A DNA stretch of 7,869 bases from Desulfovibrionaceae bacterium (GTDB lineage Bacteria > Desulfobacterota > Desulfovibrionia > Desulfovibrionales > Desulfovibrionaceae), in the NCBI GenBank assembly GCA_017613475.1, contig JAGADT010000125.1, positions 1 to 7,869 on the forward strand, read 5' to 3'. Positions 1 to 7,869 of this stretch are shown one piece after another. Position numbers and translations under genes: made by a program. Numbering within the stretch: position 1 is the first letter of the stretch; each line of letters begins with the position of its first letter. The notes beneath the pieces are model-generated. The model saw only the letters and a list, made by a program, of their open reading frames with translations, ran no database searches and was not told where the DNA came from.

Positions 1-1012
1 CGGCCGCGGCGTCTTTCTTTCTTTTAATAAACGCCGGGGGATCGAGGCAGACAAGGCTGAAGCGCCGCCCCTCATCCCTTAGGCTTTCAAGCAGGGTCAG
101 GGCGTCACCCTTAAGGCATTCAGCTTCCGCGCCCGGAGCATTGCGCCGCAAATTTTCCCTGGCGGCGTCCAGGGCGGAGGCAGAGGCATCCATAAAGGCC
201 ACGTGCTTCGCGCCGTTCAGGGCTGCCATGCAGCCAAAGCCGCCAGCGTACGAAAAGGCATCCAGCGCTGTTTCCCCCGCAAAACGCCCGGCGGTAAGGC
301 GGTTGACGCGCTGGTCATAAAACCAGCCTGTTTTCTGGCCGCCCTTGTCCGGAGCAAACGGCGCGGCAAAGCGGGCACCGTTTTCCACGACCTCCACGTT
401 TTCGGGCATGGAGCCTTCCACGCATTCGACATACTGGGGCAGACCCTCCAGCGCGCGGGAGGCCGTGTCGTTGCGCAGGGCGATGACGGAGGGGCGCAGG
501 AGCTCCTGCAGGGCATCGAGGATGGGCTCGCGCAGGGCTTCCATGCCGGCGGTGTTGAACTGCACGCTGAGGATATTCCCGTAGCGGTCAACAATGAGCC
601 CGGGCAGGAAGTCGCCCTCGCTGTGGCAGAGCCGGTAGTAGGGAACGTCAAAAAGCCGTTCGCGCAGGGTGAGCGCCCTTTTCAGGCGTTCCCGCACAAG
701 GTCGGCAGCATTGCTGCTTTTATTCTTTTGCCCCAGCTGCGAACCTTGCAAAGCCTCCGTTTCCTGCAGGTGAGCAGAAGGGGCAATGCCCCCGCGGGTG
801 AGCAGGCGCACGGCAATAAGGGAGGAGGGGTTCACATAGCCCTCCCCCAGCTTTGCCCCCTGCGCGTCGCGGATTTCCACGGCTTCCCCGGGTGCAAAAT
901 CGGTCAGCGCCTGGCGCGAAACGTCAATTTCGTTGCTGAAGATCCACAGGTGGCCGGCGCGGATCCGGCGGTCCTCACGTTTCTTGAGGTACAGTGTACG
1001 CAGCTGCTGCAT
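1..1012 (-). CDS. rlmI: RlmI-family class I SAM-dependent rRNA methyltransferase (partial, C-terminus cut off by the window edge)
   Basis: The first 337 codons of a gene that continues past the left edge. Family members are PUA-domain enzymes that methylate a cytosine of 23S rRNA with SAM in the cytoplasm. The N-terminus (about 1-75) reads as a PUA domain, with GHLWIFSNEID at 20-30 and GEAVEIRDAQG at 42-52. The catalytic domain shows GQKTGWFYDQRVNR at 225-238, the SAM-binding loop LDAFSYAGGFG at 250-260 and the motif DPPAFIKRKKD at 324-334, all typical of the family. Family members are near 390-400 residues, so roughly 60 are missing. The ATG at 1012 is the only reasonable start: the frame upstream has no start codon in the 34-nt gap after dgkA. 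No Shine-Dalgarno is visible before it. Residues about 75-103 form a hydrophilic linker that seems longer than usual and contains the 22-nt repeat at 704-725. The exact rRNA target is inferred from the family; a related 23S methyltransferase cannot be excluded. Confidence 0.88.
   Translation of the reverse strand, partial: MQQLRTLYLKKREDRRIRAGHLWIFSNEIDVSRQALTDFAPGEAVEIRDAQGAKLGEGYVNPSSLIAVRLLTRGGIAPSAHLQETEALQGSQLGQKNKSSNAADLVRERLKRALTLRERLFDVPYYRLCHSEGDFLPGLIVDRYGNILSVQFNTAGMEALREPILDALQELLRPSVIALRNDTASRALEGLPQYVECVEGSMPENVEVVENGARFAAPFAPDKGGQKTGWFYDQRVNRLTAGRFAGETALDAFSYAGGFGCMAALNGAKHVAFMDASASALDAARENLRRNAPGAEAECLKGDALTLLESLRDEGRRFSLVCLDPPAFIKRKKDAAA
704..725 (+). repeat. Inverted copy of the alaS terminator hairpin inside the methyltransferase gene
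   Basis: These 22 bases are the exact reverse complement of 1536-1557. On the plus strand they form GGCAGC-ATT-GCTGCT followed by TTTATTC, a stem of five Watson-Crick pairs plus a G-T pair with a triloop and a T-rich tail, so this copy looks like an intrinsic terminator for rightward, antisense transcription. On the gene's own strand it has no T-run and encodes residues 96-103 (KNKSSNAA) in the linker between the PUA and methyltransferase domains. Just outside the match both copies also carry ACAAGG, 2 nt away here and 4 nt away in the other copy. The match is direct; any terminator function is inferred. Confidence 0.85.
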
Positions 1013-1046
1013 GGTGAAGGCGGGGTTGAGTGATTGCCGGTTTTGT

Positions 1047-1412
1047 TCAGCAGGCCAGGAGATAAATCCAGATGCCCGCGTTCAGGCAGAGCATGAGGAA
1101 AATGGCGGCGGAGGCCATGTCCTTGGCGGCTTTGATCAGGGGGTGGAAGTCGGTGGAAACAAGGTCGCAGGTTTTTTCAACGGCGCTGTTCAGCAGTTCC
1201 GCAGCCATGACGCCAAGCCAGCCGCCAAGGGCCAGGAGCCAGCGGGCAGGGGAGCTCCCTGCTGCAGGAAGCGCGATGCAGAGGATGAGCAGCACGGCGC
1301 ATTCCTGGCGGAAGGCCCGTTCACCGAGCCACGCGGTGCGCAGCCCTGCAAGGGAGTTCTTCAGGGCTTTGAGCAGCGGTGCGGCAATGCCGCATTTATT
1401 CAAGTTCATCAT
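1047..1412 (-). CDS. dgkA: Diacylglycerol kinase, small integral-membrane prokaryotic type
   Basis: Encodes a 121-residue membrane kinase that phosphorylates diacylglycerol to phosphatidic acid with ATP, recycling lipid released by envelope synthesis. The conserved residues fall at a constant offset of 3 from E. coli DgkA: E31, E37, then AELLNSAVEK with E72, N75 and E79, and AAKDM with K97 and D98. Three hydrophobic segments are visible, at about 38-52, 57-74 and 100-119, with an amphipathic N-terminal helix before them, matching the known fold and length (about 122). Two tandem ATGs (1412 and 1409) could serve as start; both follow only a weak GAG. A 34-codon upstream extension from a TTG at 1514 stays open but is proline- and basic-rich, unlike DgkA, so it was not used. 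The gene lies 165 nt after alaS, behind a probable terminator, so it should have its own promoter, but I could not identify a convincing one. The methyltransferase gene starts 34 nt downstream and is probably cotranscribed. Confidence 0.93.
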   Translation of the reverse strand: MMNLNKCGIAAPLLKALKNSLAGLRTAWLGERAFRQECAVLLILCIALPAAGSSPARWLLALGGWLGVMAAELLNSAVEKTCDLVSTDFHPLIKAAKDMASAAIFLMLCLNAGIWIYLLAC

Positions 1413-1493
1413 CAGCGGGCTCGGGAAACATTTAGTTTTTGCTGAATGAAAAGATCCGCGGGGCGGGGGCGGCAATGCGCGTTTATTCGTGTG

Positions 1494-1530
1494 CCTTTTG
1501 CGAAGCCTTTGCAAAGGCCGAGGCTAAAGG
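1494..1530. other. Imperfect 37-nt palindrome in the alaS-dgkA intergenic region
   Basis: The core GCCTTTGCAAAGGC at 1505-1518 is a perfect 14-bp palindrome. The symmetry continues outward with gaps: CCTTT at 1494-1498 pairs with AAAGG at 1526-1530, and GC at 1500-1501 with GC at 1523-1524 less perfectly. Neither strand has a T-run directly after it, so it is not an obvious terminator. It lies 5 nt from the alaS terminator and about 80 nt upstream of the dgkA start, where a regulator site or a leader RNA hairpin would be plausible. I recognise no known operator in it. Confidence 0.5.
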
Positions 1531-1535
1531 TCAGT

Positions 1536-1557
1536 GAATAAAAGCAGCAATGCTGCC
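1536..1557 (-). terminator. Probable rho-independent terminator of alaS
   Basis: Read on the minus strand, 20 nt after the alaS stop codon, the sequence forms GGCAGC-ATT-GCTGCT and then TTTATTC: a stem of five Watson-Crick pairs plus a G-T pair, a 3-nt loop and a T-rich tail. Position, strand and shape fit an intrinsic terminator, though the stem is short and the T-run is broken by one A. The same 22 bases recur exactly, inverted, at 704-725. Confidence 0.65.
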
Positions 1558-1577
1558 CCCGCCTTGTTTATCTATAC

Positions 1578-4235
<2,658 letters not shown>

Positions 4236-4240
4236 GCTTG

Positions 4241-4246
4241 CTCCCT
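4241..4246 (-). promoter_or_regulatory. Ribosome binding site of alaS
   Basis: AGGGAG on the minus strand, 5 nt before the ATG at 4235. It fixes the alaS start and shows that this genome uses ordinary Shine-Dalgarno sites, in contrast to ruvA. Confidence 0.8.
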
Positions 4247-4267
4247 GTTTTGCGTACGATGCGTGAA

Positions 4268-4282
4268 GTGCTGTCGGGTTAA
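4268..4282 (-). promoter_or_regulatory. Leader motif shared by alaS and recA (alaS copy)
   Basis: On the minus strand this reads TTAAC-CC-GACAGCAC, about 33 nt before the alaS start. The recA leader has TTAAC-G-GACAGCAC at 5447-5460. TTAAC preceded by one more T could be a poor -10 box (TTTAAC here, CTTAAC in recA), but no acceptable -35 box sits at the right distance in either leader. It may be a common promoter or regulator element, or coincidence. Confidence 0.3.
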
Positions 4283-4324
4283 AGTCTTATGGAAAGCGCC
4301 GTGTATGAAAACGCGGCAGCGGGG

Positions 4325-5434
4325 TTACAGATCGCTCTCTTCCAGGGGAGGGAAGGGGTCTTCCGACATGGTGTTTTCGCCCTGGATGTCTTCAGGTCCG
4401 TCTGAAGACGCTGCGAGCGGATGCATGCCAAGATGCTCGCGCAGCTTGGCCTCAATGGCGGCGCTGAGGTCCGCGTTTTCATCCAGGAGCGCGCGGACTT
4501 TTTCCTTGCCCATGCCGAGCTTTTCCGCGCCAAAGGCATACCATGCGCCGCTTTTGTCGATGATGCCGGCATCCACGCCCATGTCGATGAGTTCCCCTGA
4601 GCGGGAAATGCCCTGCCCCCAGATGATGTCGAACTTGGCTTCGCGGAATGGCGGGGCCATCTTATTTTTAACAACTTTGACCCGCGTGAGCGAGCCAAAG
4701 GCTTCGTCCTTGTCTTTCAGCGTCTGGATTTTGCGGATGTCCATGCGGATGGAGCTGTAGAATTTGAGGGCCTGTCCGCCTGTGGTGGTTTCCGGGCTGC
4801 CGTAGCCGGTGACGCCGATTTTCATGCGGATCTGGTTGATGAAAATAACGGCTGCGCGGGATTTGTGGATGGAGCCGGTGAGCTTGCGGAGGGCGTGGCT
4901 CATCAGGCGGGCGTGCCCGCCGACCTGGGTTTCGCCCATGGAGCCATCCAGTTCCGCCTGGGGAATCAGGGCGGCGACGGAGTCAATAACCACCAGGTCC
5001 ACGGCCGCCGAACGCACCAGCATGTCCGCGATTTCCAGCGCCTGTTCCCCGTGGTCGGGCTGGGAGACAAGCAGCTCGTCGGTTTTTACGCCAAGCCTCT
5101 TGGCATAGTAGATATCCAGGGCATGCTCGGCGTCAATAAAGGCGGCCGTGCCTCCGCGCTTCTGGCATTCGGCGATGACGTGGAGCGCCAGCGTTGTCTT
5201 GCCTGAGGATTCTGGCCCGTAAATTTCCGTTACGCGGCCGCGCGGCACGCCGCCGATGCCCAGGGCCAGATCGACGCCGATGGAGCCTGTGGGAATAACC
5301 GGCACGTTGACATGGACATCGTCGGACAGGCGCATGACAGCTCCCTGCCCGAAACGGCGTTCAATGGTGGTCAGCGCTGTCTGCAAGGCTTCTGCGCGTG
5401 CGTCTTCCGGCGTCACGGTTGCTTTTTTCGCCAT
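4325..5434 (-). CDS. recA: RecA recombinase
   Basis: Encodes a 369-residue RecA, the ATP-dependent filament-forming protein that pairs homologous DNA and triggers LexA self-cleavage where an SOS system exists. Visible features: Walker A GPESSGKTT at 73-81 (K79), catalytic E103 in DAEHALD, Walker B LVVIDSVAAL at 147-156, the DNA-binding L2 region GSPETTTGG at 212-220, the core stretch RVKVVKNKMAPPFREA at 251-266, and an acidic tail ending EDPFPPLEESDL. K79 and E103 both sit 7 residues after their E. coli equivalents (K72, E96). The start at 5434 (MAKKATVTPEDARAE) has a Shine-Dalgarno GGAGA 5 nt upstream. A longer reading to 5617 would overlap ruvB and add 61 non-homologous residues, so it was rejected. 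The gene is 80 nt downstream of ruvB and 89 nt upstream of alaS. Its leader carries a 28-nt dyad but no recognisable LexA box of the E. coli or Bacillus type. Confidence 0.98.
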   Translation of the reverse strand: MAKKATVTPEDARAEALQTALTTIERRFGQGAVMRLSDDVHVNVPVIPTGSIGVDLALGIGGVPRGRVTEIYGPESSGKTTLALHVIAECQKRGGTAAFIDAEHALDIYYAKRLGVKTDELLVSQPDHGEQALEIADMLVRSAAVDLVVIDSVAALIPQAELDGSMGETQVGGHARLMSHALRKLTGSIHKSRAAVIFINQIRMKIGVTGYGSPETTTGGQALKFYSSIRMDIRKIQTLKDKDEAFGSLTRVKVVKNKMAPPFREAKFDIIWGQGISRSGELIDMGVDAGIIDKSGAWYAFGAEKLGMGKEKVRALLDENADLSAAIEAKLREHLGMHPLAASSDGPEDIQGENTMSEDPFPPLEESDL

Positions 5435-5439
5435 GATTC

Positions 5440-5444
5440 TCTCC
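5440..5444 (-). promoter_or_regulatory. Ribosome binding site of recA
   Basis: GGAGA on the minus strand, 5 nt before the ATG at 5434. It decides between that start and the longer in-frame reading beginning at 5617. Confidence 0.75.
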
Positions 5445-5446
5445 AT

Positions 5447-5460
5447 GTGCTGTCCGTTAA
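5447..5460 (-). promoter_or_regulatory. Leader motif shared by recA and alaS (recA copy)
   Basis: Minus-strand TTAAC-G-GACAGCAC, 12 nt before the recA ATG, matching 4268-4282 upstream of alaS except for a 1-nt difference in spacer length. It overlaps the downstream end of the 28-nt dyad at 5455-5482. Confidence 0.3.
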
Positions 5461-5482
5461 GAAGGAACGTTGTCTGATAACG
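5455..5482. promoter_or_regulatory. Dyad-symmetric candidate operator in the recA leader
   Basis: On the minus strand the pattern is CGTT-N7-AACGTT-N7-AACG, so the outer half-sites and the central AACGTT share one symmetry axis, with two further paired positions in the spacers. Two overlapping CGTT-N7-AACG units lie 13 nt apart. It occupies 28 of the 80 nt between ruvB and recA, where an SOS or recA-specific repressor would act. It does not match CTGT-N8-ACAG or GAAC-N4-GTTC LexA boxes. Function is inferred from position and symmetry only. Confidence 0.35.
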
Positions 5483-5514
5483 CGGTATGTAAAAATGTTT
5501 CTGCAGGGCGGCGC

Positions 5515-6537
5515 TTATTCCAGGAGCCCCTGCTCGCTGCCGCCCCTGAGCCCAAGGTGCCTGTAGGCGCGGGCTGTTGCCATGCGCCCGCGGGGGGTGC
5601 GCTTTAAAAACCCGCACTGGATCAGGTACGGTTCGTAAATTTCTTCGACAGTGCGCACTTCTTCAGCCACGGCGGCGGCAAGGGTTTTTACGCCCACAGG
5701 CCCCCCGTTGTAAAATTCTATGAGCACGCCCAAAAGTTTCCTGTCCATCTGGTCAAGCCCAAACTCATCTACGTCCATGCGGTTCAGGGCGTTGACGGAC
5801 TGGGCGGCGTCCACCACTCCCTCGCCGTACACGGCGGCGAAATCCCTCACCCTTCTCAAGAGGCGGTTGGCGATGCGCGGTGTCCCGCGGGCCCTGCGGC
5901 CGATTTCCAGTGCGCCGTCCTCTGTGACGGGCACGCCCAGGATGCGCGCTGAGCGCTGCACCACGCGGGCCAGCTCTTCCGGAGTGTAAAATTCCAGGCG
6001 GCTGATGATGCCGAAGCGGTCCCGCAGGGGGGAGGAAATCAGCCCGATGCGCGTGGTTGCGCCCACAAGGGTGAAGGGTTCCAGGTCAATCTTGACGGTG
6101 CGCGCGGCCGGACCCTGCCCAATCACCAGGTCAAGCTTGAAGTCTTCCAGGGCGGGGTAGAGAATTTCCTCCACGGCTATGGGCATCCTGTGGATTTCAT
6201 CAATAAAAAGGATGTCGTGCCTGGACAGGTTGGTGAGGATGGCGGCTAAGTCCCCGCTGCGTTCCAGGACAGGGCCGGACGTGCAGACAAGGTTGACGCC
6301 CAGCTCTGCGGCCATAATCTGGGCCAGCGTTGTTTTGCCAAGGCCGGGGTTGCCATGGAACAGGGTGTGGTCCATGGCCTGCCCGCGCTCCTTGGCCGCA
6401 TTGAGGTAGACCCGCAGGTTGGCGCGGAGCTCCTCCTGACCGATGAAATCTTCAAGCCTGGTCGGGCGGATGCTTTCGTCTGCGGCCGGGCGGTTTGGCG
6501 CGGCGGAGACGATGGGGCGGGCGTCATCATGGCTCAT
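5515..6537 (-). CDS. ruvB: RuvB Holliday-junction branch-migration ATPase
   Basis: A 340-residue AAA+ helicase that forms hexameric rings on either side of RuvA and drives branch migration of Holliday junctions. Visible in order: the RPTRLEDFIGQEELRANL start region (24-41), Walker A GNPGLGKTTL at 62-71, Walker B LFIDEIH at 110-116, sensor 1 GATTR at 159-163, the arginine-finger segment LRDRFG with R174 (same number as in E. coli), sensor 2 RGTPRIANRLLRR at 217-229, and the C-terminal winged-helix region with FYNGGPVGVKTLA at 275-287 and the TPRGR motif (314-318). Length is normal. The start ATG overlaps the ruvA stop as ATGA, and a strong AGGGAGA lies 6 nt upstream inside ruvA, so the two genes are cotranscribed and probably translationally coupled. 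Nothing looks damaged. No clear terminator separates it from recA. Confidence 0.98.
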   Translation of the reverse strand: MSHDDARPIVSAAPNRPAADESIRPTRLEDFIGQEELRANLRVYLNAAKERGQAMDHTLFHGNPGLGKTTLAQIMAAELGVNLVCTSGPVLERSGDLAAILTNLSRHDILFIDEIHRMPIAVEEILYPALEDFKLDLVIGQGPAARTVKIDLEPFTLVGATTRIGLISSPLRDRFGIISRLEFYTPEELARVVQRSARILGVPVTEDGALEIGRRARGTPRIANRLLRRVRDFAAVYGEGVVDAAQSVNALNRMDVDEFGLDQMDRKLLGVLIEFYNGGPVGVKTLAAAVAEEVRTVEEIYEPYLIQCGFLKRTPRGRMATARAYRHLGLRGGSEQGLLE

Positions 6538-7148
6538 GCCGTTTCTCCCTGGCGGACGCGGGCCATGGCCCTGAGGGCAGCGCGCAGGGCGCCGCTGACA
6601 TCCAGATCCGGTTCATCCTCTAAAATTTTCTTAAGGATCGGCGTGCTTTCCGCTTCGCTGTAGCCAAGCCCTTCAAGCCCGGACAAAACATCACGGAATA
6701 TGCCGCCGGGCTTTGCTCCCGGGGTGGCGGTAGGCAGGCCCGCAGCCTCGATTTTGTCCTTCATCTCAAGGAAAATGCGCTGGGCCGTTTTTTTGCCTAT
6801 TCCCGAGACGCGTGTCAGCGCGTCCGGGTCGTTTTCAGCGACAAGCCGGCGCAGGTCGTCCGGGCGGAAAACAGAAAGGATGGCCAGCGCGGTCCTTGCC
6901 CCCACTTTGGTCAGTCCAGTGAGCTTGAGGAAGGTCTGCCGCTCATCCCATGTTTCAAAGCCAAAGAGTTCCTGCGCGTCTTCGCGGACAGCAAGAGACG
7001 TGTAAAAGCAGACCTGCCCGCCTGGCGAGGGCAGGCGGCAGAGGGTGTGCGCGGGTAAAAAAAGCTCGTATCCAACGCCGTACGCCGTGATGACCACGGC
7101 GGAATTGACGGTGAACTGAGCAAGCCGGCCTTCAACGTACGCAATCAT
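6534..7148 (-). CDS. ruvA: RuvA Holliday-junction-binding protein
   Basis: A 204-residue protein that binds four-way junctions as a tetramer and recruits RuvB. The N-terminal OB-fold domain starts MIAYVEGRL and covers about 1-62. Two helix-hairpin-helix motifs follow: LTGLTKVGARTALAIL (76-91) and LTRVSGIGKKTAQRIF (111-126). After a short Pro/Gly linker (about 138-148) comes the C-terminal domain III (about 150-200) that contacts RuvB, including LEGLGYSEAEST. Length is usual for the family. The start is firm because the sequence matches the family from residue 1, yet the 15 nt upstream have no Shine-Dalgarno. Instead a TATAAC -10 box ends 8 nt before the ATG, pointing to a leaderless mRNA. The gene overlaps ruvB by 4 nt. 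Confidence 0.98.
   Translation of the reverse strand: MIAYVEGRLAQFTVNSAVVITAYGVGYELFLPAHTLCRLPSPGGQVCFYTSLAVREDAQELFGFETWDERQTFLKLTGLTKVGARTALAILSVFRPDDLRRLVAENDPDALTRVSGIGKKTAQRIFLEMKDKIEAAGLPTATPGAKPGGIFRDVLSGLEGLGYSEAESTPILKKILEDEPDLDVSGALRAALRAMARVRQGETA
6544..6550 (-). promoter_or_regulatory. Ribosome binding site of ruvB, inside ruvA
   Basis: AGGGAGA on the minus strand lies 6 nt before the ruvB ATG, within the last codons of ruvA. It gives ruvB strong initiation of its own in addition to coupling through the ATGA overlap. Confidence 0.75.
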
Positions 7149-7156
7149 GGGAAACG

Positions 7157-7185
7157 GTTATAGCGGATTTTGCCCCAAGTGGGAA
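7157..7185 (-). promoter_or_regulatory. Sigma70-type promoter of ruvA-ruvB
   Basis: On the minus strand, TTCCCA at 7185-7180 (4 of 6 against TTGACA) and TATAAC at 7162-7157 (5 of 6 against TATAAT) are separated by exactly 17 nt. The -10 box ends 8 nt before the ruvA ATG, so transcription should start at or within about 2 nt of the A of the start codon. The rest of the 97-nt gap before ruvA shows no clear terminator for the upstream ABC gene, so read-through from upstream is also possible. Confidence 0.5.
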
Positions 7186-7245
7186 GATGCCGCAGCGCAG
7201 GCGGAAATGGCGTGTTTCCAAAGGATTTTTGCGCCCCCGCCGGCG

Positions 7246-7869
7246 TTATGAAGAATGGCTGGCCTGCTGCTTTATGTTGTCCGGCAGCGGGCCGCAGAAC
7301 ACTGCGCGCCCCTTTTCCAGGCGCAGCAGGTGCGTCACGGACGGAATGAGGTCTTCAGCCCTGTGGGAGACCAGCACAATCTGCACGCCGCGGGCGATGA
7401 GCTCGCTAATGAGTTCAAGCACATGCGCGCGGGCCGCGGGGTCAAGCCCTGAGCAGGGTTCATCCAGCAGAAGCATGTCAGGGGTGCCTGCCAGGGCGCG
7501 GGCCAGGAACATGCGGCGCATTTCGCCTGTGGAGCAGCGGCGGATGGAGCGCTCTGCCAGGTGTTCAACGCCAAGGAGCGCCATGCATTCCCGCGCTTCC
7601 CGGCGGTCCGCCTCAGAAAGCGTGCGGTACACGCCCACGCTGTTGTCTATGCCTGAGCAGACAAGCTCTTCGCCCGTAATGTCGTAAGTGTAGGTGGCCT
7701 GCTGCAGGTCGGAAACAAGGCGGATGCCCCTGCGGATGCCTTCCAGCATGGTCTGCAGGCCGCCCTGCCTGGGGAGGAACCTGCGTATGCTGCCGCCTGC
7801 GGCGGGGAATTCATCGCCGGCGAGCAGGCGCATCAGCGTGGATTTGCCGGCGCCGTTTTCGCCAAGCAC
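7246..7869 (-). CDS. ModF-like ABC-type ATPase (partial, N-terminus beyond the right edge)
   Basis: The last 207 codons of an ATP-binding-cassette protein whose start lies outside the window; the first visible codon is a valine of the Walker A region, not a start. Visible: Walker A GENGAGKST at 3-11, a Q-loop near Q56/Q57 in LVSDLQQATY, a divergent signature STGEM at 113-117 (usual LSGGQ), Walker B MLLLDEP at 132-138 and the H-loop LVSHRAED with H169. The stretch VCSGIDNSVGVYRTLSEADRR resembles the second ATPase domain of E. coli ModF, as does the ending SVTHLLRLEKGRAVF. Function in the ModF/PhrA group is poorly defined; the link to molybdate uptake is by name and gene context in other bacteria, and no mod gene is seen here. 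No membrane segment is visible. A transport ATPase subunit or a soluble two-domain ABC protein are both possible until the missing part is read. Confidence 0.85.
   Translation of the reverse strand: MLGENGAGKSTLMRLLAGDEFPAAGGSIRRFLPRQGGLQTMLEGIRRGIRLVSDLQQATYTYDITGEELVCSGIDNSVGVYRTLSEADRREARECMALLGVEHLAERSIRRCSTGEMRRMFLARALAGTPDMLLLDEPCSGLDPAARAHVLELISELIARGVQIVLVSHRAEDLIPSVTHLLRLEKGRAVFCGPLPDNIKQQASHSS

Noticed and set aside
203..1033. Plus-strand 276-codon frame over the methyltransferase gene
   Set aside because: The minus strand encodes clear RlmI-family motifs across the same bases; the plus-strand frame shows none.
1413..1514. 34-residue N-terminal extension of DgkA from a TTG codon
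   Set aside because: It is basic and proline-rich, unlike the family, starts inside the palindrome, and the tandem ATGs at 1412/1409 give the expected length.
4298..4317. Possible terminator hairpin after recA
   Set aside because: The 7-bp stem has a C-A mismatch on the transcribed strand and is followed only by GCTTTCC, so there is no real T-run.
5435..5514. Classical LexA box upstream of recA
   Set aside because: Neither CTGT-N8-ACAG nor GAAC-N4-GTTC is present on either strand of the leader.
5435..5617. 61-residue N-terminal extension of RecA
   Set aside because: It overlaps the end of ruvB, has no family similarity, and the internal ATG at 5434 has a good ribosome binding site and the normal RecA beginning.
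7203..7245. Short inverted repeat and GC-rich palindrome after the ABC gene
   Set aside because: GGAAA/TTTCC and CGCCGGCG do not form a stem followed by a T-run on the minus strand, so no terminator is called.

Overview
The window is a GC-rich chromosomal housekeeping segment in which every supported gene lies on the minus strand. In transcription order, right to left, the genes are: the end of a ModF-like ABC ATPase, ruvA, ruvB, recA, alaS, dgkA, and the first 337 codons of an RlmI-family rRNA methyltransferase. The style of RecA (the L2-region sequence TGYGSPETTTGG and the stretch around SIRMDIRKIQTLKDKDEAFG), the GC-rich codon use and the gene content suggest a sulfate-reducing deltaproteobacterium of the Desulfovibrio group. 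That placement rests on recognition and was not tested by a search.

Right part (5432-7869): the ABC ATPase runs off the right edge. A 97-nt gap follows, with a good sigma70-type promoter ending only 8 nt before the ruvA start codon. ruvA and ruvB overlap by 4 nt (ATGA) and encode the Holliday-junction branch-migration motor. recA follows 80 nt later, so the strand-exchange and branch-migration genes sit together. ruvC is not in the window.

Middle (1578-5431): recA is followed by alaS, as in many proteobacteria, but there is no recX between them. The recA and alaS leaders share a split 13-nt motif, and the recA leader holds a 28-nt dyad.

Left part (1-1577): alaS ends at a short hairpin plus T-rich tract that looks like an intrinsic terminator. 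Next come a separate 37-nt imperfect palindrome, dgkA and the methyltransferase gene. The methyltransferase gene is open at the left window edge; its missing C-terminal end lies outside.

I see no phage, CRISPR, defence, toxin or RNA gene, and no unambiguous new system. The most surprising signal is an exact 22-nt match in opposite orientations between the alaS terminator (1536-1557) and the coding region of the methyltransferase (704-725), where it encodes part of an apparently extended interdomain linker. Secondary signals are a probable leaderless ruvA transcript, the shared recA/alaS leader motif and the recA dyad. No stretch longer than about 165 nt lacks a gene.
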